Assembly (NCBI RefSeq): GCF_016734815.1
Contig: NZ_JAERQF010000010.1
Span: 90,063 to 154,062 of the forward strand
Origin: Hymenobacter rubidus
GTDB taxonomy: Bacteria > Bacteroidota > Bacteroidia > Cytophagales > Hymenobacteraceae
Direction of reading: 5' to 3'
Length of the DNA: 64,000 nucleotides
Shown here: one piece after another, positions 15,757 through 24,703 of the stretch
How positions within the stretch are numbered: the first letter of the stretch is position 1
How the letters are laid out: each line of letters begins with the position of its first letter
The notes under the pieces: generated by a model
Database searches by the model: none
Seen by the model: the letters and a program-made list of their open reading frames with translations, nothing else
What the model was told of the DNA's origin: nothing
Program-made: the position numbers and the translations under genes

Positions 15757-16959
15757 ATGACACACACGGCAACGCACCGGCTGGCTGCAGCCCTGCAGGC
15801 AATAGACGAGCGGTTTTGGCTTCGGCACGGACTGTTCTGGCTGGTGCGCACCCTGCTCATGGCCTGGCTGATGGTCCATGTCATTCACGTGGCGGTGAAT
15901 GGGCGGCTGGCCCTGCGCGACGCGCTGCTGTTTCTGGTGCCGTTGGTGCCGGTCACCTACGCGTTGCTCTATGGCGTGCTGCCGGCGCTGGAGCAGGGCC
16001 GCCGGCTGCGGTTTGCGCTGCTCCTGGCCGCCTGGGTGCCGCTGAGTCTGGCGCTGAACTACCTCTTCCGCTTCCTGGTGCTGGTGCCGCTGTACCAGAA
16101 CGTGAAAACGGCCATTCCCGACCAGCATCACGCGCTGGCCGTGGGTCCCTTTCTGCCGCTCATCATTACGGTAGGTGTGGCCGTGTGCTTGCGGCTGTAC
16201 CGCCAATGGCGGCAGCGCGAGTTGGCCAACGCCCGCCTCCGCCAGGAAAACTACCAGGCGGAGCTGCAACTCCTGAAGGCCCAGATTCACCCGCACTTTC
16301 TCTTCAACACCCTCAACAACCTCTACGCCCTCACCCTCAAGCAGTCGGACCAGGCACCCGAGGTAGTGGAGCGCCTCACCGGCCTCCTGCAGTTCGTGGT
16401 GGAGCAGGGCGACGCACCGCTGGTAGCCCTGCGCGACGAAGTGGCGCTGCTCCGCAACTACCTCGCGCTGGAACAACTGCGCTATGGCAGCCGCCTAAAG
16501 CTCGATTTCGCAGCCGACCACATTCCGGCTAACGGCCGCATAGCCCCCCTCCTGTTGCTGCCGCTGGTCGAAAACGCATTCAAGCACGGCTCGGCCGAGC
16601 AGCTGGGGCAGGCGCACATCCGGGTGGCGCTGGGCGTGGAGGGGCGGCGCTTTACCTGCGTCATCACCAATAGCAAAAACGAGGCCCCCGCACCCGCCGG
16701 TGGCAAAAACGGCATCGGCCTGCGCAATGTGCGGCAGCGCCTCCAGCTGCTTTACCCCCATCGCCACCGCTTCGAGACCGAAGCCGGAACCGATGTATTT
16801 ACGGTGCGCCTGTGGCTGGACATGGGCGCTGGGTCTGCTGCCGCACGGGCCGCGGAAATCACGTCTCTGCCTTCGGCAATAACAGCGCGGGCCCCGGTGG
16901 CCGAAGCCGCCACAGACGCCCCCGAAGCACTGCCGCACCTAGCCACGCACCGCCCATGA
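15757..16959 (+). CDS. LytS-family sensor histidine kinase
   Basis: A 400-residue membrane kinase. Four hydrophobic segments span about 25-50, 55-75, 85-110 and 130-150. A coiled linker (RQRELANARLRQENYQAEL) leads into the His_kinase domain. The phospho-acceptor motif is HPHFLFN (His178 and His180, the latter matching the family consensus NPHFLFN). The ATP-binding part has LPLVENAFKHG and GIGLRNVRQRLQLLYP. Both catalytic elements are intact. Its stop overlaps the next start (ATGA). With the following pseudo-kinase and LytTR regulator it forms one operon that senses an unknown envelope signal. The last 40 residues are an Ala-rich tail. Confidence 0.9.
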   Translation: MTHTATHRLAAALQAIDERFWLRHGLFWLVRTLLMAWLMVHVIHVAVNGRLALRDALLFLVPLVPVTYALLYGVLPALEQGRRLRFALLLAAWVPLSLALNYLFRFLVLVPLYQNVKTAIPDQHHALAVGPFLPLIITVGVAVCLRLYRQWRQRELANARLRQENYQAELQLLKAQIHPHFLFNTLNNLYALTLKQSDQAPEVVERLTGLLQFVVEQGDAPLVALRDEVALLRNYLALEQLRYGSRLKLDFAADHIPANGRIAPLLLLPLVENAFKHGSAEQLGQAHIRVALGVEGRRFTCVITNSKNEAPAPAGGKNGIGLRNVRQRLQLLYPHRHRFETEAGTDVFTVRLWLDMGAGSAAARAAEITSLPSAITARAPVAEAATDAPEALPHLATHRP

Positions 16960-18083
16960 ACGTCCGGTTTCTTTCCCATCGGCGACGGTGGCGGCACGGA
17001 CTGTTCTGGGCCGTCGCGTCAGCGTTTCTGTTTATGATACAGCTACCTAGCCCTTCCTACCTGGGTGCGCGGCTCTACTGGCGCGAGTACTTGCTGGTGC
17101 AGCTGCCGGTGTTTCTGCTGGCTACGTATCCGCTGCTGTACGGGCTGCTGCCGCAGCTGCTCCAGCGCCGGCGAGCGGCTATTTTTCTGGGTGGGCTGCT
17201 GGGCTGGCTGGCAATCAGCGCGCTTGTATCGAACGCGTTTTGGGTGTTTTACGGCTGCGTATTGACGCCCATCGTATTCGGCGAAAAGCCGTTGGTGGCT
17301 TTCAGCTGGCAGCACATCGGGGGTGAGTTTTTTGCCCTGCTGCTGGTGGCCGGGGCGGCCAGCGCCATCCGTGTATTCAACGAATGGTACGCACAGCAAC
17401 AGCTCAGCCAGGTGCTGCGCCAACGCCAGCTCCGGGCCGAGCTGCAATTGCTGAAGGCCCAGCTGCAACCAACGTTTCTGTTCAGCACGCTGCGCTCCCT
17501 GCACGCCCTTACCAAGCAGAAATCATCCGATTCGCCGGCGGCGGTGCTGCACCTGTCGGCCCTGCTCCGCTACATGCTCTACGACGGCCAGCTCGACGCC
17601 GTGCCGCTATCAGACGAAGTGGACATGATGCGGCACTACGTGGCCCTGGAACAGCTGCGCCTGGGCCGGCACGTGGATGTGTCGCTCAGTTTCAATGGCC
17701 CGCTTGGCCAGCACCACATCGCGCCGCTGCTGCTCCTTCCCTTTGTCGAAAACGCGTTTGCGCACATTACCGTGGCGCCCGCCGACTGCCAATGGGTCAG
17801 CATCGACCTCACAGTTAAGGTCCATTCGCTCACCTTCAAAGTTATCAGCGGCCGTCCCGAAGCGGAAGTAGCTACCGAAACTGCTTTGCCCGAAACGCCC
17901 GTGTTGGCCAGCATCCGCGAGCGGCTGGCCCGCCTCTACCCCGGCCGGCACAAGATGAGACTTGTATCGGAGCCCGATACCTTGCTGGCCTCGCTGCACT
18001 TGCAGCTGGCGCCAGCTGATGCACTACCAGCCGTGCCCGCCAGGGCCGCCCGGGCAGAACTTCACTTCAATTCCCAGCCATGA
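16956..18083 (+). CDS. Degenerate LytS-family kinase (probable pseudokinase)
   Basis: A 375-residue paralogue of the preceding kinase, with the start taken at the ATG overlapping its stop. It keeps four membrane segments, the linker and the phrase LLKAQLQP, but the acceptor motif reads QPTFLFS: Thr173 replaces the phospho-acceptor His, and the final Asn is Ser. In the ATP-binding part, LPFVENAFAHI keeps the N-box Asn, while the glycine box has become PVLASIRERLARLYP without the Gly-x-Gly. It probably cannot phosphorylate itself. The frame is intact and translationally coupled on both sides, so it is likely kept as a partner or signal-sensing subunit of a heteromer (inference). Confidence 0.85.
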   Translation: MNVRFLSHRRRWRHGLFWAVASAFLFMIQLPSPSYLGARLYWREYLLVQLPVFLLATYPLLYGLLPQLLQRRRAAIFLGGLLGWLAISALVSNAFWVFYGCVLTPIVFGEKPLVAFSWQHIGGEFFALLLVAGAASAIRVFNEWYAQQQLSQVLRQRQLRAELQLLKAQLQPTFLFSTLRSLHALTKQKSSDSPAAVLHLSALLRYMLYDGQLDAVPLSDEVDMMRHYVALEQLRLGRHVDVSLSFNGPLGQHHIAPLLLLPFVENAFAHITVAPADCQWVSIDLTVKVHSLTFKVISGRPEAEVATETALPETPVLASIRERLARLYPGRHKMRLVSEPDTLLASLHLQLAPADALPAVPARAARAELHFNSQP

Positions 18084-18787
18084 AACTGCACTGCCTGTTG
18101 GTCGACGACGAGCCCCCGGCCCTGGAGGTGCTCGAGTCATACGTGCGCGAAGTGGCGCACCTGGAGCTGGTGGGCACCTGCGGCAATGCCCTGGAGGCCT
18201 TCGGTGTGCTGCAGCGGCAGCCGGTCGATTTATTGTTTCTCGACATCAAAATGCCCAAAATGCTGGGCACCGATTTTCTGCGCAGCCTGCGTCACCCGCC
18301 GCAGGTCATTTTCACCACCGCCTACCGCGAGTATGCCTACGAAGGCTTCGAGCTGGATGCCATCGACTATTTGCTGAAGCCGATTTCGCTGGAACGGTTC
18401 CTGAAAGCGGTGGCCAAAGCCAGCCCGACCGATGCCGTCGCGGCCGCCCCTACAGAAGCGCCGCTCCCGGCAAACCCCGACGCTTTCCTGTATTTCCGCA
18501 TCGACCGCAAAATGGTGAAAGTGGTGCTGCGGGACATTCTGTACGTGGAGGGCTTGAAAGACTACGTCAAAATCCACACCGTAGCCGGGCCGCCGCTGGT
18601 GGTGAAGCAAATCATTAACGGCCTGGAAGAGAAGCTCTCGGAGAGTAATTTTCTGCGCATTCACCGCTCGTTTATTGTGGCGATTGATAAAATCCGAACC
18701 TACAGTGCCCGCCACATTGAGGTAGCCAATCAGGAGCTGCCCATTGGCCGGTTGTTTCGGCCCCGGGTGGAGGAAGTACTGGGGTAA
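18080..18787 (+). CDS. LytTR-family response regulator
   Basis: A 235-residue two-domain regulator, starting in a 4-nt overlap with the pseudokinase. The receiver domain (1-120) has the acidic pair in LLVDDEP, the phospho-acceptor Asp55 in FLDIKMP, a Thr in IFTTAYREYAYEGF and Lys100 in DYLLKP. The LytTR DNA-binding domain (about 135-235) shows ILYVEGLKDYVKIHT and FLRIHRSFIVAIDKI. It should be phosphorylated by the intact kinase two genes upstream and bind direct repeats at its target promoters. Targets are unknown; the next gene, hutH, has its own promoter. Confidence 0.92.
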   Translation: MKLHCLLVDDEPPALEVLESYVREVAHLELVGTCGNALEAFGVLQRQPVDLLFLDIKMPKMLGTDFLRSLRHPPQVIFTTAYREYAYEGFELDAIDYLLKPISLERFLKAVAKASPTDAVAAAPTEAPLPANPDAFLYFRIDRKMVKVVLRDILYVEGLKDYVKIHTVAGPPLVVKQIINGLEEKLSESNFLRIHRSFIVAIDKIRTYSARHIEVANQELPIGRLFRPRVEEVLG

Positions 18788-18829
18788 AGCAGGCCAATAC
18801 GGCTGGGGCGGCGGGGCCGGAAATGCGTC

Positions 18830-18837
18830 TAATTTTG
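18830..18837 (+). promoter_or_regulatory. Putative hutH promoter (-7 element)
   Basis: TAATTTTG fits TAnnTTTG, 32 nt before the hutH ATG. No clear -33 box is seen. Confidence 0.35.
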
Positions 18838-18869
18838 TAGCCCCCAACCGCCCCTCACCCACCACCTGA

Positions 18870-20363
18870 ATGCCCACCCATACCATTTCGCCCGCGCAGC
18901 CGCTCACCTTGGCCGCGCTGGCCACCCTGCTGGCCGATGGCCGGCCCGTGCAGCTTGGCGACGATGCCAGGCAGCAGATTGCCGCCTGCCACAGCTACCT
19001 GCACCAGCGCCTGGCCCACGACGACCAGCCGGTTTACGGCATCAACACCGGCTTCGGCTCTTTATACAATGTGAGCATTGCGCCCGAGGCCCGTGCCCAG
19101 CTGCAAGTCAACCTGATGATGTCGCACGCCTGCGGCACCGGCGCCGAGGTCCCGCAGCACCTTGTGCGCCTCATGCTTTTTCTCAAAGCCCAGAGCCTGA
19201 GCTACGGCCACAGCGGTGTGCAAACCACTACCGCCGAACGCCTGGTGGCCATGTACAACCGCGAGCTGCTGCCCGTGGTGTACGAGCAGGGCTCCCTGGG
19301 TGCCTCCGGCGACTTGGCCCCGCTGGCCCACCTTTGCCTGCCACTGCTGGGCCTGGGCGAAGTGAACTACCAGGGCTACCGCCTGAGCGCTGCCGATGCC
19401 ATGAGCCTCTTCAGCTGGGAGCCGCTGGCGCTGCAAGCCAAGGAAGGACTCGCCCTGCTCAACGGCACCCAGTTCATGCAGGCCTACGCCGTGGACGGGG
19501 TGCTGCGCGCCCAGCGTCTGGCCAATGCAGCCGACGTGATTGGGGCGCTCTCGACGGAAGCTTTTGGGGGCTGCGCCGACCCGTTCAATGAAAACCTGCA
19601 CCGCATCCGGCCGCATGCCGGGCAGGTGCTGGTGGCCCAGCGTCTGCGCGAGCTGCTGACTGGCTCCGAGCTGCAAACCCAGCCGCGCCACGCCGTGCAG
19701 GACCCCTACTCCTTCCGCTGCCAGCCGCAGGTGCACGGGGCCTCGCGCGATGCCCTGGCCTACGTGGCCCAGGTGGTGGAAACCGAGTGCAACTCTGTGA
19801 CCGACAACCCCAATATCTTTCCGGAGCAGGACCTGATTCTGAGCGGGGGCAACTTCCACGGCCAACCCCTGGCCCTGGCCCTCGACCACCTGGCCGTGGC
19901 CGTGGCCGAGTTGGGCAGCATCTCGGAGCGCCGCACCTACCAGCTCATTTCGGGCCAGCGTGGCCTGCCCACCTACCTCATAGCCGAGCCCGGCCTGAAC
20001 TCCGGCCTGATGATTCCGCAGTACACCGCGGCCGGCATCGTGAGCCAGACCAAGCAGCTGTGCACACCCGCTTCGGTCGACAGCATTGTGAGCAGCAACG
20101 GCCAGGAAGACCACGTGAGCATGGGCGCCAACGCCGCTACCAAGAGCCGCCGCGTGCTCGATAATGTGGAGCAGGTGCTCGGCATCGAGCTGATGACGGC
20201 AGTGCAGGCGCTGGCGTTCCGCCGGCCGGGGCGCAGTTCCGAGGCGCTGGAGCGGGTAGTGGAAGCTTTCGGACAGGAAGTAAAATTTGTGGTGCGCGAC
20301 CGGGTGCTGTACCCGGATTTGCACAAAGCCGCAGCCTTCGTCCGTAAGTTTGACTGGCAATAA
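18870..20363 (+). CDS. hutH: Histidine ammonia-lyase
   Basis: A 497-residue aromatic amino-acid lyase that deaminates histidine to trans-urocanate, the first step of histidine use. The tripeptide that forms the MIO cofactor is Ala145-Ser146-Gly147 in GSLGASGDLAPLAH. Other family landmarks are YGINTGFGSLYNV near 50-65, NGTQFMQAYAV, QDPYSFRCQPQVHG and NPNIFPEQDLILSGGNFHG. Length is normal. No hutU, hutI or hutG lies nearby, so the rest of the pathway must be elsewhere or absent. A tyrosine or phenylalanine lyase cannot be excluded, but the SxxH-type surroundings favour histidine. Confidence 0.9.
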   Translation: MPTHTISPAQPLTLAALATLLADGRPVQLGDDARQQIAACHSYLHQRLAHDDQPVYGINTGFGSLYNVSIAPEARAQLQVNLMMSHACGTGAEVPQHLVRLMLFLKAQSLSYGHSGVQTTTAERLVAMYNRELLPVVYEQGSLGASGDLAPLAHLCLPLLGLGEVNYQGYRLSAADAMSLFSWEPLALQAKEGLALLNGTQFMQAYAVDGVLRAQRLANAADVIGALSTEAFGGCADPFNENLHRIRPHAGQVLVAQRLRELLTGSELQTQPRHAVQDPYSFRCQPQVHGASRDALAYVAQVVETECNSVTDNPNIFPEQDLILSGGNFHGQPLALALDHLAVAVAELGSISERRTYQLISGQRGLPTYLIAEPGLNSGLMIPQYTAAGIVSQTKQLCTPASVDSIVSSNGQEDHVSMGANAATKSRRVLDNVEQVLGIELMTAVQALAFRRPGRSSEALERVVEAFGQEVKFVVRDRVLYPDLHKAAAFVRKFDWQ

Positions 20364-20476
20364 AGCGCGCCTTTCTTCGTAAAGAGCCGCCGCCACGGGC
20401 TTTCTCTCAAAAGACTGCCCGATTTTTGCGTGGCTTGGGCGCCATTCGGCCCCTTTGCGCGTTACGAGAGCTACCT

Positions 20477-22453
20477 ATGAAGTTGGTCAAATACCTTTTT
20501 TTAGCATTGTGCGGCTGGACGTGGAATACGGTGGCTGCGCAAGCTCAATGTGTTACACAGCCCAATGACCCTACTGCATTCCGAGCTGTTGACGCCTCCG
20601 GAGTTGAAGTAAATGCTTTTTGCGTGGGCCAACCTGTCAGATTTGAATCTCGGGCTAACCGTAATATAGACCCTACCCTTGTGACCTATGGAGTGCTCAA
20701 AGGAATTGATAAGGACTACTTCCCTAGTTGCCTGCCACCTAATAAGCTCCCATACACATATACTCCCCAGGCGGCTGATGTGGGCGACGTAACCGTTTCT
20801 GAGTTACTTACAATCCCTGGCGGAACTCCCATTTACTATATCCGCAATTACAAAGTCTACGGCACCCCGCCGCCTGCTTTTACGGCCATAGCCTGTGCGG
20901 GAGGGGCCTACGCCATTACTGTTACGGATGCTACTTACGACAACTACACGGTCCAGACTGCAGCAGGTACCACAAATCTCATTCGCAACCAGTCGGTCAC
21001 CATCCTACCGCCCGCTGGCGCTACCACTATTTCTGTTACGGGAAATTACACCCTAATCGGAACCTGCGTTGGCAACAGCTCGCAGCCCCTGCCGGTGCTG
21101 GCGCCGCCCCAAACGCCCCTTTTCACTACTCTCACCCTGCAAGGCCCGCTGCCCGGCGGCGCGGCCACTCTGGCCGTGGGGCAGCTGCCCGCCGGCTACC
21201 TCTACACCCTGCAAATTGCTGACGCCAGCGCCCCCGGCGGCTTCCGGCGCGTGGCCGACGTGCCCGCTGGCAGCACCAGCATTGCCCTCTCGGCTCCCGA
21301 AGCTGGCTGCTACCGGATTTCCCGCACCGATGCCTGTGGCACCAGCCAGGCAGCCACGCCCGTCATCTGCACGCTGAGTTTGAGTGGCACCTCCACCCAA
21401 AACCGCAACCAGCTGCTGCTCAGCGATGCCGGCAGTCCCGGCACCACCTACTCTGTGCTGCGCAACAACACCCCAATCACCAATTATACGGTGATTGCGG
21501 GGGGCCTGGAAGATGCCGACGTGCAGTGCGGCACCACCTACACCTACGTGGTGAGGGCTACCCAGCCGGGCGGCACAGCCATTTCCAATCCGATTTCCAT
21601 CCTGACCAAATCCAGCCTGGCCCCAGCGCAGCCGCAGCTCATTGCCAGTGTTAAAGATGACAATTCTGTTGAGTTGACGCCGCTTTTGGGCGCGCCGCTC
21701 ACGCCGGGTAGCAGCTTGCACTACCAGCGCACTGCCCCCGGCCAAGTCCTGGCAGACCTGGGCACGTTTACCGATGCCAATGCGCTGGTCGATTCGAAGC
21801 CGCTGGAGGAGTTGCTGGCTGCCCCGCCCTGCTACTCGGTGCGCCTCACCGATGTGTGCGGCAACGTCTCGCCCGAAAGCCCTGCGGCTTGCCCGGCACT
21901 CCTCACCGCCACCCCCGCCGACCCCGACGGCAACACCGTCGCGCTCACCTGGACGCCCTTCGGCGGGCCGAATCCCAGTATTCCCGTTGCCTACACCCTC
22001 CAGCGCCTGGCCGCCGATGGCACCGTGCTGGGCCCGCCCCTTGCCGTGAGTGGCACCCGCTATACCGACTTTGCTCCGCCCTCCGACCGCCAGGTAGCGC
22101 GCTACCGCCTCCAAATCAGTGGGGCAGGGCTGCCGGCCGGCACATACAGCTACTCCAACCACGCCAGCGTGACCCGCAAGCTGACCTTGACCATCCCCAC
22201 TGCCTTCACCCCCAACGGCGACGGCCTGAACGACGTGCTCGAAGTGAAAGGCAAGTACCTGAACCACTACACCTTTGTTGTGGTCGACCGCAACGGCCAG
22301 GAAGTGTTCCGGGGCACGCAGCGCAGCGACACCTGGGACGGCCGCATCCAAGGCCACCAGCCAGTGCTGGGCGCCTACGCCTGGCGCTTTCAGCAGGACC
22401 AGGAAGACGGCAAGCGCTTCACGGCTACGGGTTCGGTCACTATTTTGAAATAG
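20477..22453 (+). CDS. Large secreted protein with T9SS type B sorting domain
   Basis: A 658-residue secreted protein. The ATG at 20477 is preferred over 20426 because it gives a signal peptide (MKLVKYLFLALCGWTWNTVA). The middle holds repeated fibronectin/Ig-like beta-sandwiches (for example YSVLRNNTPITNYTVI and YTYVVRATQPGGTA). The C-terminal 85 residues are the gliding-motility CHU_C domain: TIPTAFTPNGDGLNDVLEV, then FVVVDRNGQEVFRG, TWDGR and a last strand ending TGSVTILK. Such domains send the protein through the type IX system to the cell surface or medium. It is probably an adhesin-like surface protein. The first 500 bases are less GC-rich than the rest. Confidence 0.88.
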   Translation: MKLVKYLFLALCGWTWNTVAAQAQCVTQPNDPTAFRAVDASGVEVNAFCVGQPVRFESRANRNIDPTLVTYGVLKGIDKDYFPSCLPPNKLPYTYTPQAADVGDVTVSELLTIPGGTPIYYIRNYKVYGTPPPAFTAIACAGGAYAITVTDATYDNYTVQTAAGTTNLIRNQSVTILPPAGATTISVTGNYTLIGTCVGNSSQPLPVLAPPQTPLFTTLTLQGPLPGGAATLAVGQLPAGYLYTLQIADASAPGGFRRVADVPAGSTSIALSAPEAGCYRISRTDACGTSQAATPVICTLSLSGTSTQNRNQLLLSDAGSPGTTYSVLRNNTPITNYTVIAGGLEDADVQCGTTYTYVVRATQPGGTAISNPISILTKSSLAPAQPQLIASVKDDNSVELTPLLGAPLTPGSSLHYQRTAPGQVLADLGTFTDANALVDSKPLEELLAAPPCYSVRLTDVCGNVSPESPAACPALLTATPADPDGNTVALTWTPFGGPNPSIPVAYTLQRLAADGTVLGPPLAVSGTRYTDFAPPSDRQVARYRLQISGAGLPAGTYSYSNHASVTRKLTLTIPTAFTPNGDGLNDVLEVKGKYLNHYTFVVVDRNGQEVFRGTQRSDTWDGRIQGHQPVLGAYAWRFQQDQEDGKRFTATGSVTILK

Positions 22454-22460
22454 TGCTCCC

Positions 22461-22490
22461 GTCATGCAGAGGCGCAGCCGAAGCATTTCG
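22461..22490. repeat. Palindromic repeat family A, half copy 2
   Basis: GTCATGCAGAGGCGCAGCCG followed by AAGCATTTCG: a diverged single arm, starting 7 nt after a stop codon. Confidence 0.6.
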
Positions 22491-22654
22491 CGTGCTTTTT
22501 AACTTTGGAGGCGGCTTTAATAAAAATCGACTTCAATACAACCGGAGGCTACGCCCACCTTTGTGAAAGAATACGGCATCAGTGAATAAAAAAGGCATCC
22601 TTTTTCGCACGTAGCCTGTTCACTGCAAACTGACAACTGTTAATCGAGAGACAT

Positions 22655-22993
22655 ATGGCATTCGACCTCACCGGGATGATGGGCAAAGTGAAAGAGCTGC
22701 AGGATAAAATGCAGCAGGCCCAACAGGAAATTCAGCACATCGTGGCCACGGGCGAAGCCGGCGGCGGCCTGGTGCGCGCCACGGCCAATGGCCACCGCAA
22801 AATCATCAAGCTCGACATCGACGAAACCCTGCTCACGCCGCAGGACCGCGACATGCTGGCCGACCTGGTGGTAGCCGCCGTGAACAAAGCGTTGGACGAA
22901 GCCGCCGAGCTGGCCCGGCAGGAGCTGCAACGTAAAACCAGCGGCCTCATGCCCAACGTGCCCGGCCTGGATTTGAGCGGTTTTGGCGTCTGA
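22655..22993 (+). CDS. YbaB/EbfC nucleoid-associated protein
   Basis: A 112-residue protein of the typical YbaB size. It has an N-terminal helix (MMGKVKELQDKMQQAQQEI), then strands with GGGLVRATANGHRKIIKLDID, and a helix with ADLVVAAVNKALDEAAELAR. The family forms dimers that bind DNA without strong specificity and is often found beside dnaX and recR; neither is present here. The C-terminal PNVPGLDLSGFGV is common in Bacteroidota members. Its stop codon overlaps the start of repeat B1. Confidence 0.93.
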   Translation: MAFDLTGMMGKVKELQDKMQQAQQEIQHIVATGEAGGGLVRATANGHRKIIKLDIDETLLTPQDRDMLADLVVAAVNKALDEAAELARQELQRKTSGLMPNVPGLDLSGFGV

Positions 22994-23115
22994 CGCTGCG
23001 TTCCGCTTGCTTAATCTGGAATGAAAAATGAGGAATGAAGAATTATTTGCTGAGCCGATGAACCCGAAGGATGAGAAAGAAAATTTCTCATTCTTCATTC
23101 CTGATTCTTCATTTG
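22993..23115. repeat. Inverted repeat family B, copy 1
   Basis: It begins ACGCTGCGTTCCGCTTGC, overlapping the last base of the ybaB stop. An imperfect arm at 23019-23046 (AATGAAAAATGAGGAATGAA) pairs with 23087-23114 (CATTCTTCATTCCTGATTC). The right arm is inside the open reading frame of the next glycosyltransferase. Compare the complete copy at 27759-27863. Confidence 0.8.
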
Positions 23116-24143
23116 AAGGCGCCTGCGCCGACGTAGCCATCGTCATTCTGAACTGGAACGGGGCGGGTTTTCTGCGGCGTTTCCTGCCCGGCGTGCTCAC
23201 CCACGCCGACGGCGCCCGCGTGCTGGTGGCCGACAATGCCTCCACCGACGACTCGGTAGAGCTGCTGGCCCGCGACTTTCCCACAGTAGAACTGTTGCTG
23301 CTGGACCGCAACTGGGGCTTTTGCGAGGGCTACAACCAAGCCCTGGCTCAGGTCGACAGCCCGTATTTTGTGCTGCTCAACTCGGACGTGGAAGTGACGC
23401 TCGGCTGGCTGCGCCCCCTGCGCGACCTGCTCGAAATCAACCCGCGCATTGCCGCCGTGCAGCCCAAAATTCTGGCCCACGCCGACCCCACGCTGTTTGA
23501 GTACGCCGGCGCCGGCGGCGGCTACCTCGACAAGCTGGCCTATCCCTTCTGCCGGGGCCGCCTGTTCGACACCCTGGAAAAAGACCTCGGCCAGTACAAC
23601 GACGCCCGGCCCGTGGCCTGGGCCAGCGGCGCCTGCCTGCTGCTGCGCCGCAGCGCCTGGCTGGAGATGGGTGGCCTGGAGCCGGCTTTTTTTGCGCACA
23701 TGGAAGAAATCGACTTCTGCTGGCGCCTCCAGAATGCCGGCCACGAAGTGTGGTACCACGGCGGCAGCGTGGTGCAGCACGTAGGCGGCGGCACCTTGCC
23801 CAAAACCAACCCCCGCAAAACCTACCTCAACTTCCGCAACGGCTTGGCCCTGCTTTACAAGAATGCAGCCCCTGGTGAGTTATACAGCTCTATTTTCCAA
23901 CGCCTGGTGCTGGATGGCGTAGCAGGCCTGCGCTTTTTGGCCGGCGGCCAGCTCAGAAATTTCTGGGCCGTGTTGCGCGCTCATTTCAGCTTCTATGGCA
24001 AGCTCGGCTATTGGCAGCAGCGGCGCCAAGCAGCCCGGCCCCACTTGCGGGCCACCGAGCGGGCTGGGGTGTACGCGGGCAGCATCGTGTGGGCCTATTT
24101 CGCCAAAAGCAAGCGCAAGTTCAGCGAGTTGGGCTTGAAGTAG
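23028..24143 (+). CDS. GT2-family glycosyltransferase with repeat-derived N-terminus
   Basis: A 371-residue family 2 glycosyltransferase of the rhamnosyltransferase-like kind. The GT-A core begins with VAIVILNWNGAGF at about residue 37. Nucleotide-binding LVADNASTDDS, the acceptor region RNWGFCEGYNQAL and the metal motif LLNSDVEV (D-x-D position) follow, then WASGACLLLRRSAW and the catalytic-loop stretch MEEIDFCWRLQNAGHEVWY. The first 30 or so residues come from repeat B1. No ATG, GTG or TTG in frame lies between the repeat and the core, so translation must start inside it (23028 or 23058). It probably adds a sugar to a surface glycan; the donor is unknown. Confidence 0.88.
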   Translation: MRNEELFAEPMNPKDEKENFSFFIPDSSFEGACADVAIVILNWNGAGFLRRFLPGVLTHADGARVLVADNASTDDSVELLARDFPTVELLLLDRNWGFCEGYNQALAQVDSPYFVLLNSDVEVTLGWLRPLRDLLEINPRIAAVQPKILAHADPTLFEYAGAGGGYLDKLAYPFCRGRLFDTLEKDLGQYNDARPVAWASGACLLLRRSAWLEMGGLEPAFFAHMEEIDFCWRLQNAGHEVWYHGGSVVQHVGGGTLPKTNPRKTYLNFRNGLALLYKNAAPGELYSSIFQRLVLDGVAGLRFLAGGQLRNFWAVLRAHFSFYGKLGYWQQRRQAARPHLRATERAGVYAGSIVWAYFAKSKRKFSELGLK

Positions 24144-24216
24144 CGCCGGTCGTTGCCAAGGTAGTGTGGCACAACCGTTAAGCAGTCAAGCAAACGTAAA
24201 CGGATAGTAAAAAGGT

Positions 24217-24248
24217 GGTCATGCTGAGCGCAGTCGAAGCATGACGTT
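24217..24248. repeat. Palindromic repeat family A, half copy 3
   Basis: GGTCATGCTGAGCGCAGTCG followed by AAGCATGACGTT: a single arm with its core intact, about 70 nt after the GT2 stop. Confidence 0.7.
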
Positions 24249-24270
24249 CGAGCGAATACGGTGACTACTT

Positions 24271-24307
24271 AAAAAAAGCCCCGACTCTATACAGAGCCGG
24301 GGCTTTT
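24271..24307. terminator. Bidirectional terminator between GT2 and pspC
   Basis: AAAAAAAGCCCCG-ACTCT pairs with AGAG-CCGGGGCTTTT. It serves the convergent GT2 gene (plus) and the PspC gene (minus). Confidence 0.88.
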
Positions 24308-24322
24308 GCATCTATTATGCTG

Positions 24323-24541
24323 CTACAAATCCCACACCGTGCTGCGCTGCTGGCGCATGGCCCGGCGCACATTCATCCAGAAAGCGCCGGCGAAATAAAG
24401 TACGATGGGCGAGCCAAACGTAAAAAACGAAGCGTATACAAACGACAAGCGCACGCTGCGGGTACTGAACCCCCATTTCTGGGCCAGCGCCGAGCAAAGG
24501 CCAAAGGACTGCGTTTCGAGGTAGTCGGTGAAGCGTTTCAT
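24323..24541 (-). CDS. Small PspC-domain protein
   Basis: A 72-residue protein with a PspC fold. An N-terminal amphipathic part (MKRFTDYLETQSFGLCSALA) is followed by WGFSTRSVRLSFVYASFFTFGSPIVLYFAGAFW in short blocks, i.e. an RLxFV motif and one or two membrane-spanning stretches, and a basic tail (VRRAMRQQRS). PspC proteins sense or buffer inner-membrane stress. No pspA or other stress gene lies beside it. It is divergent from the lipoprotein gene at 24704. Confidence 0.85.
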   Translation of the reverse strand: MKRFTDYLETQSFGLCSALAQKWGFSTRSVRLSFVYASFFTFGSPIVLYFAGAFWMNVRRAMRQQRSTVWDL

Positions 24542-24619
24542 GGGCGGTAGCGGCTAGCGAAATACAGAATGTCTGGGCTAAGATAAGGCTTTGGGCGGGG
24601 CAGGGCAAGCACAAGCGCG

Positions 24620-24627
24620 TAATTTTG
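24620..24627 (+). promoter_or_regulatory. Putative promoter of the TPR lipoprotein
   Basis: TAATTTTG fits the -7 consensus and lies 77 nt before the ATG at 24704. The -33 box is unclear. Confidence 0.35.
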
Positions 24628-24703
24628 CTGCCCCTAACCCAGCTACCCGAACGCCTTGTACGTTTACAGCGGTAGTTTTCGTTTTCCTGCCTTGCGCATT
24701 TTG

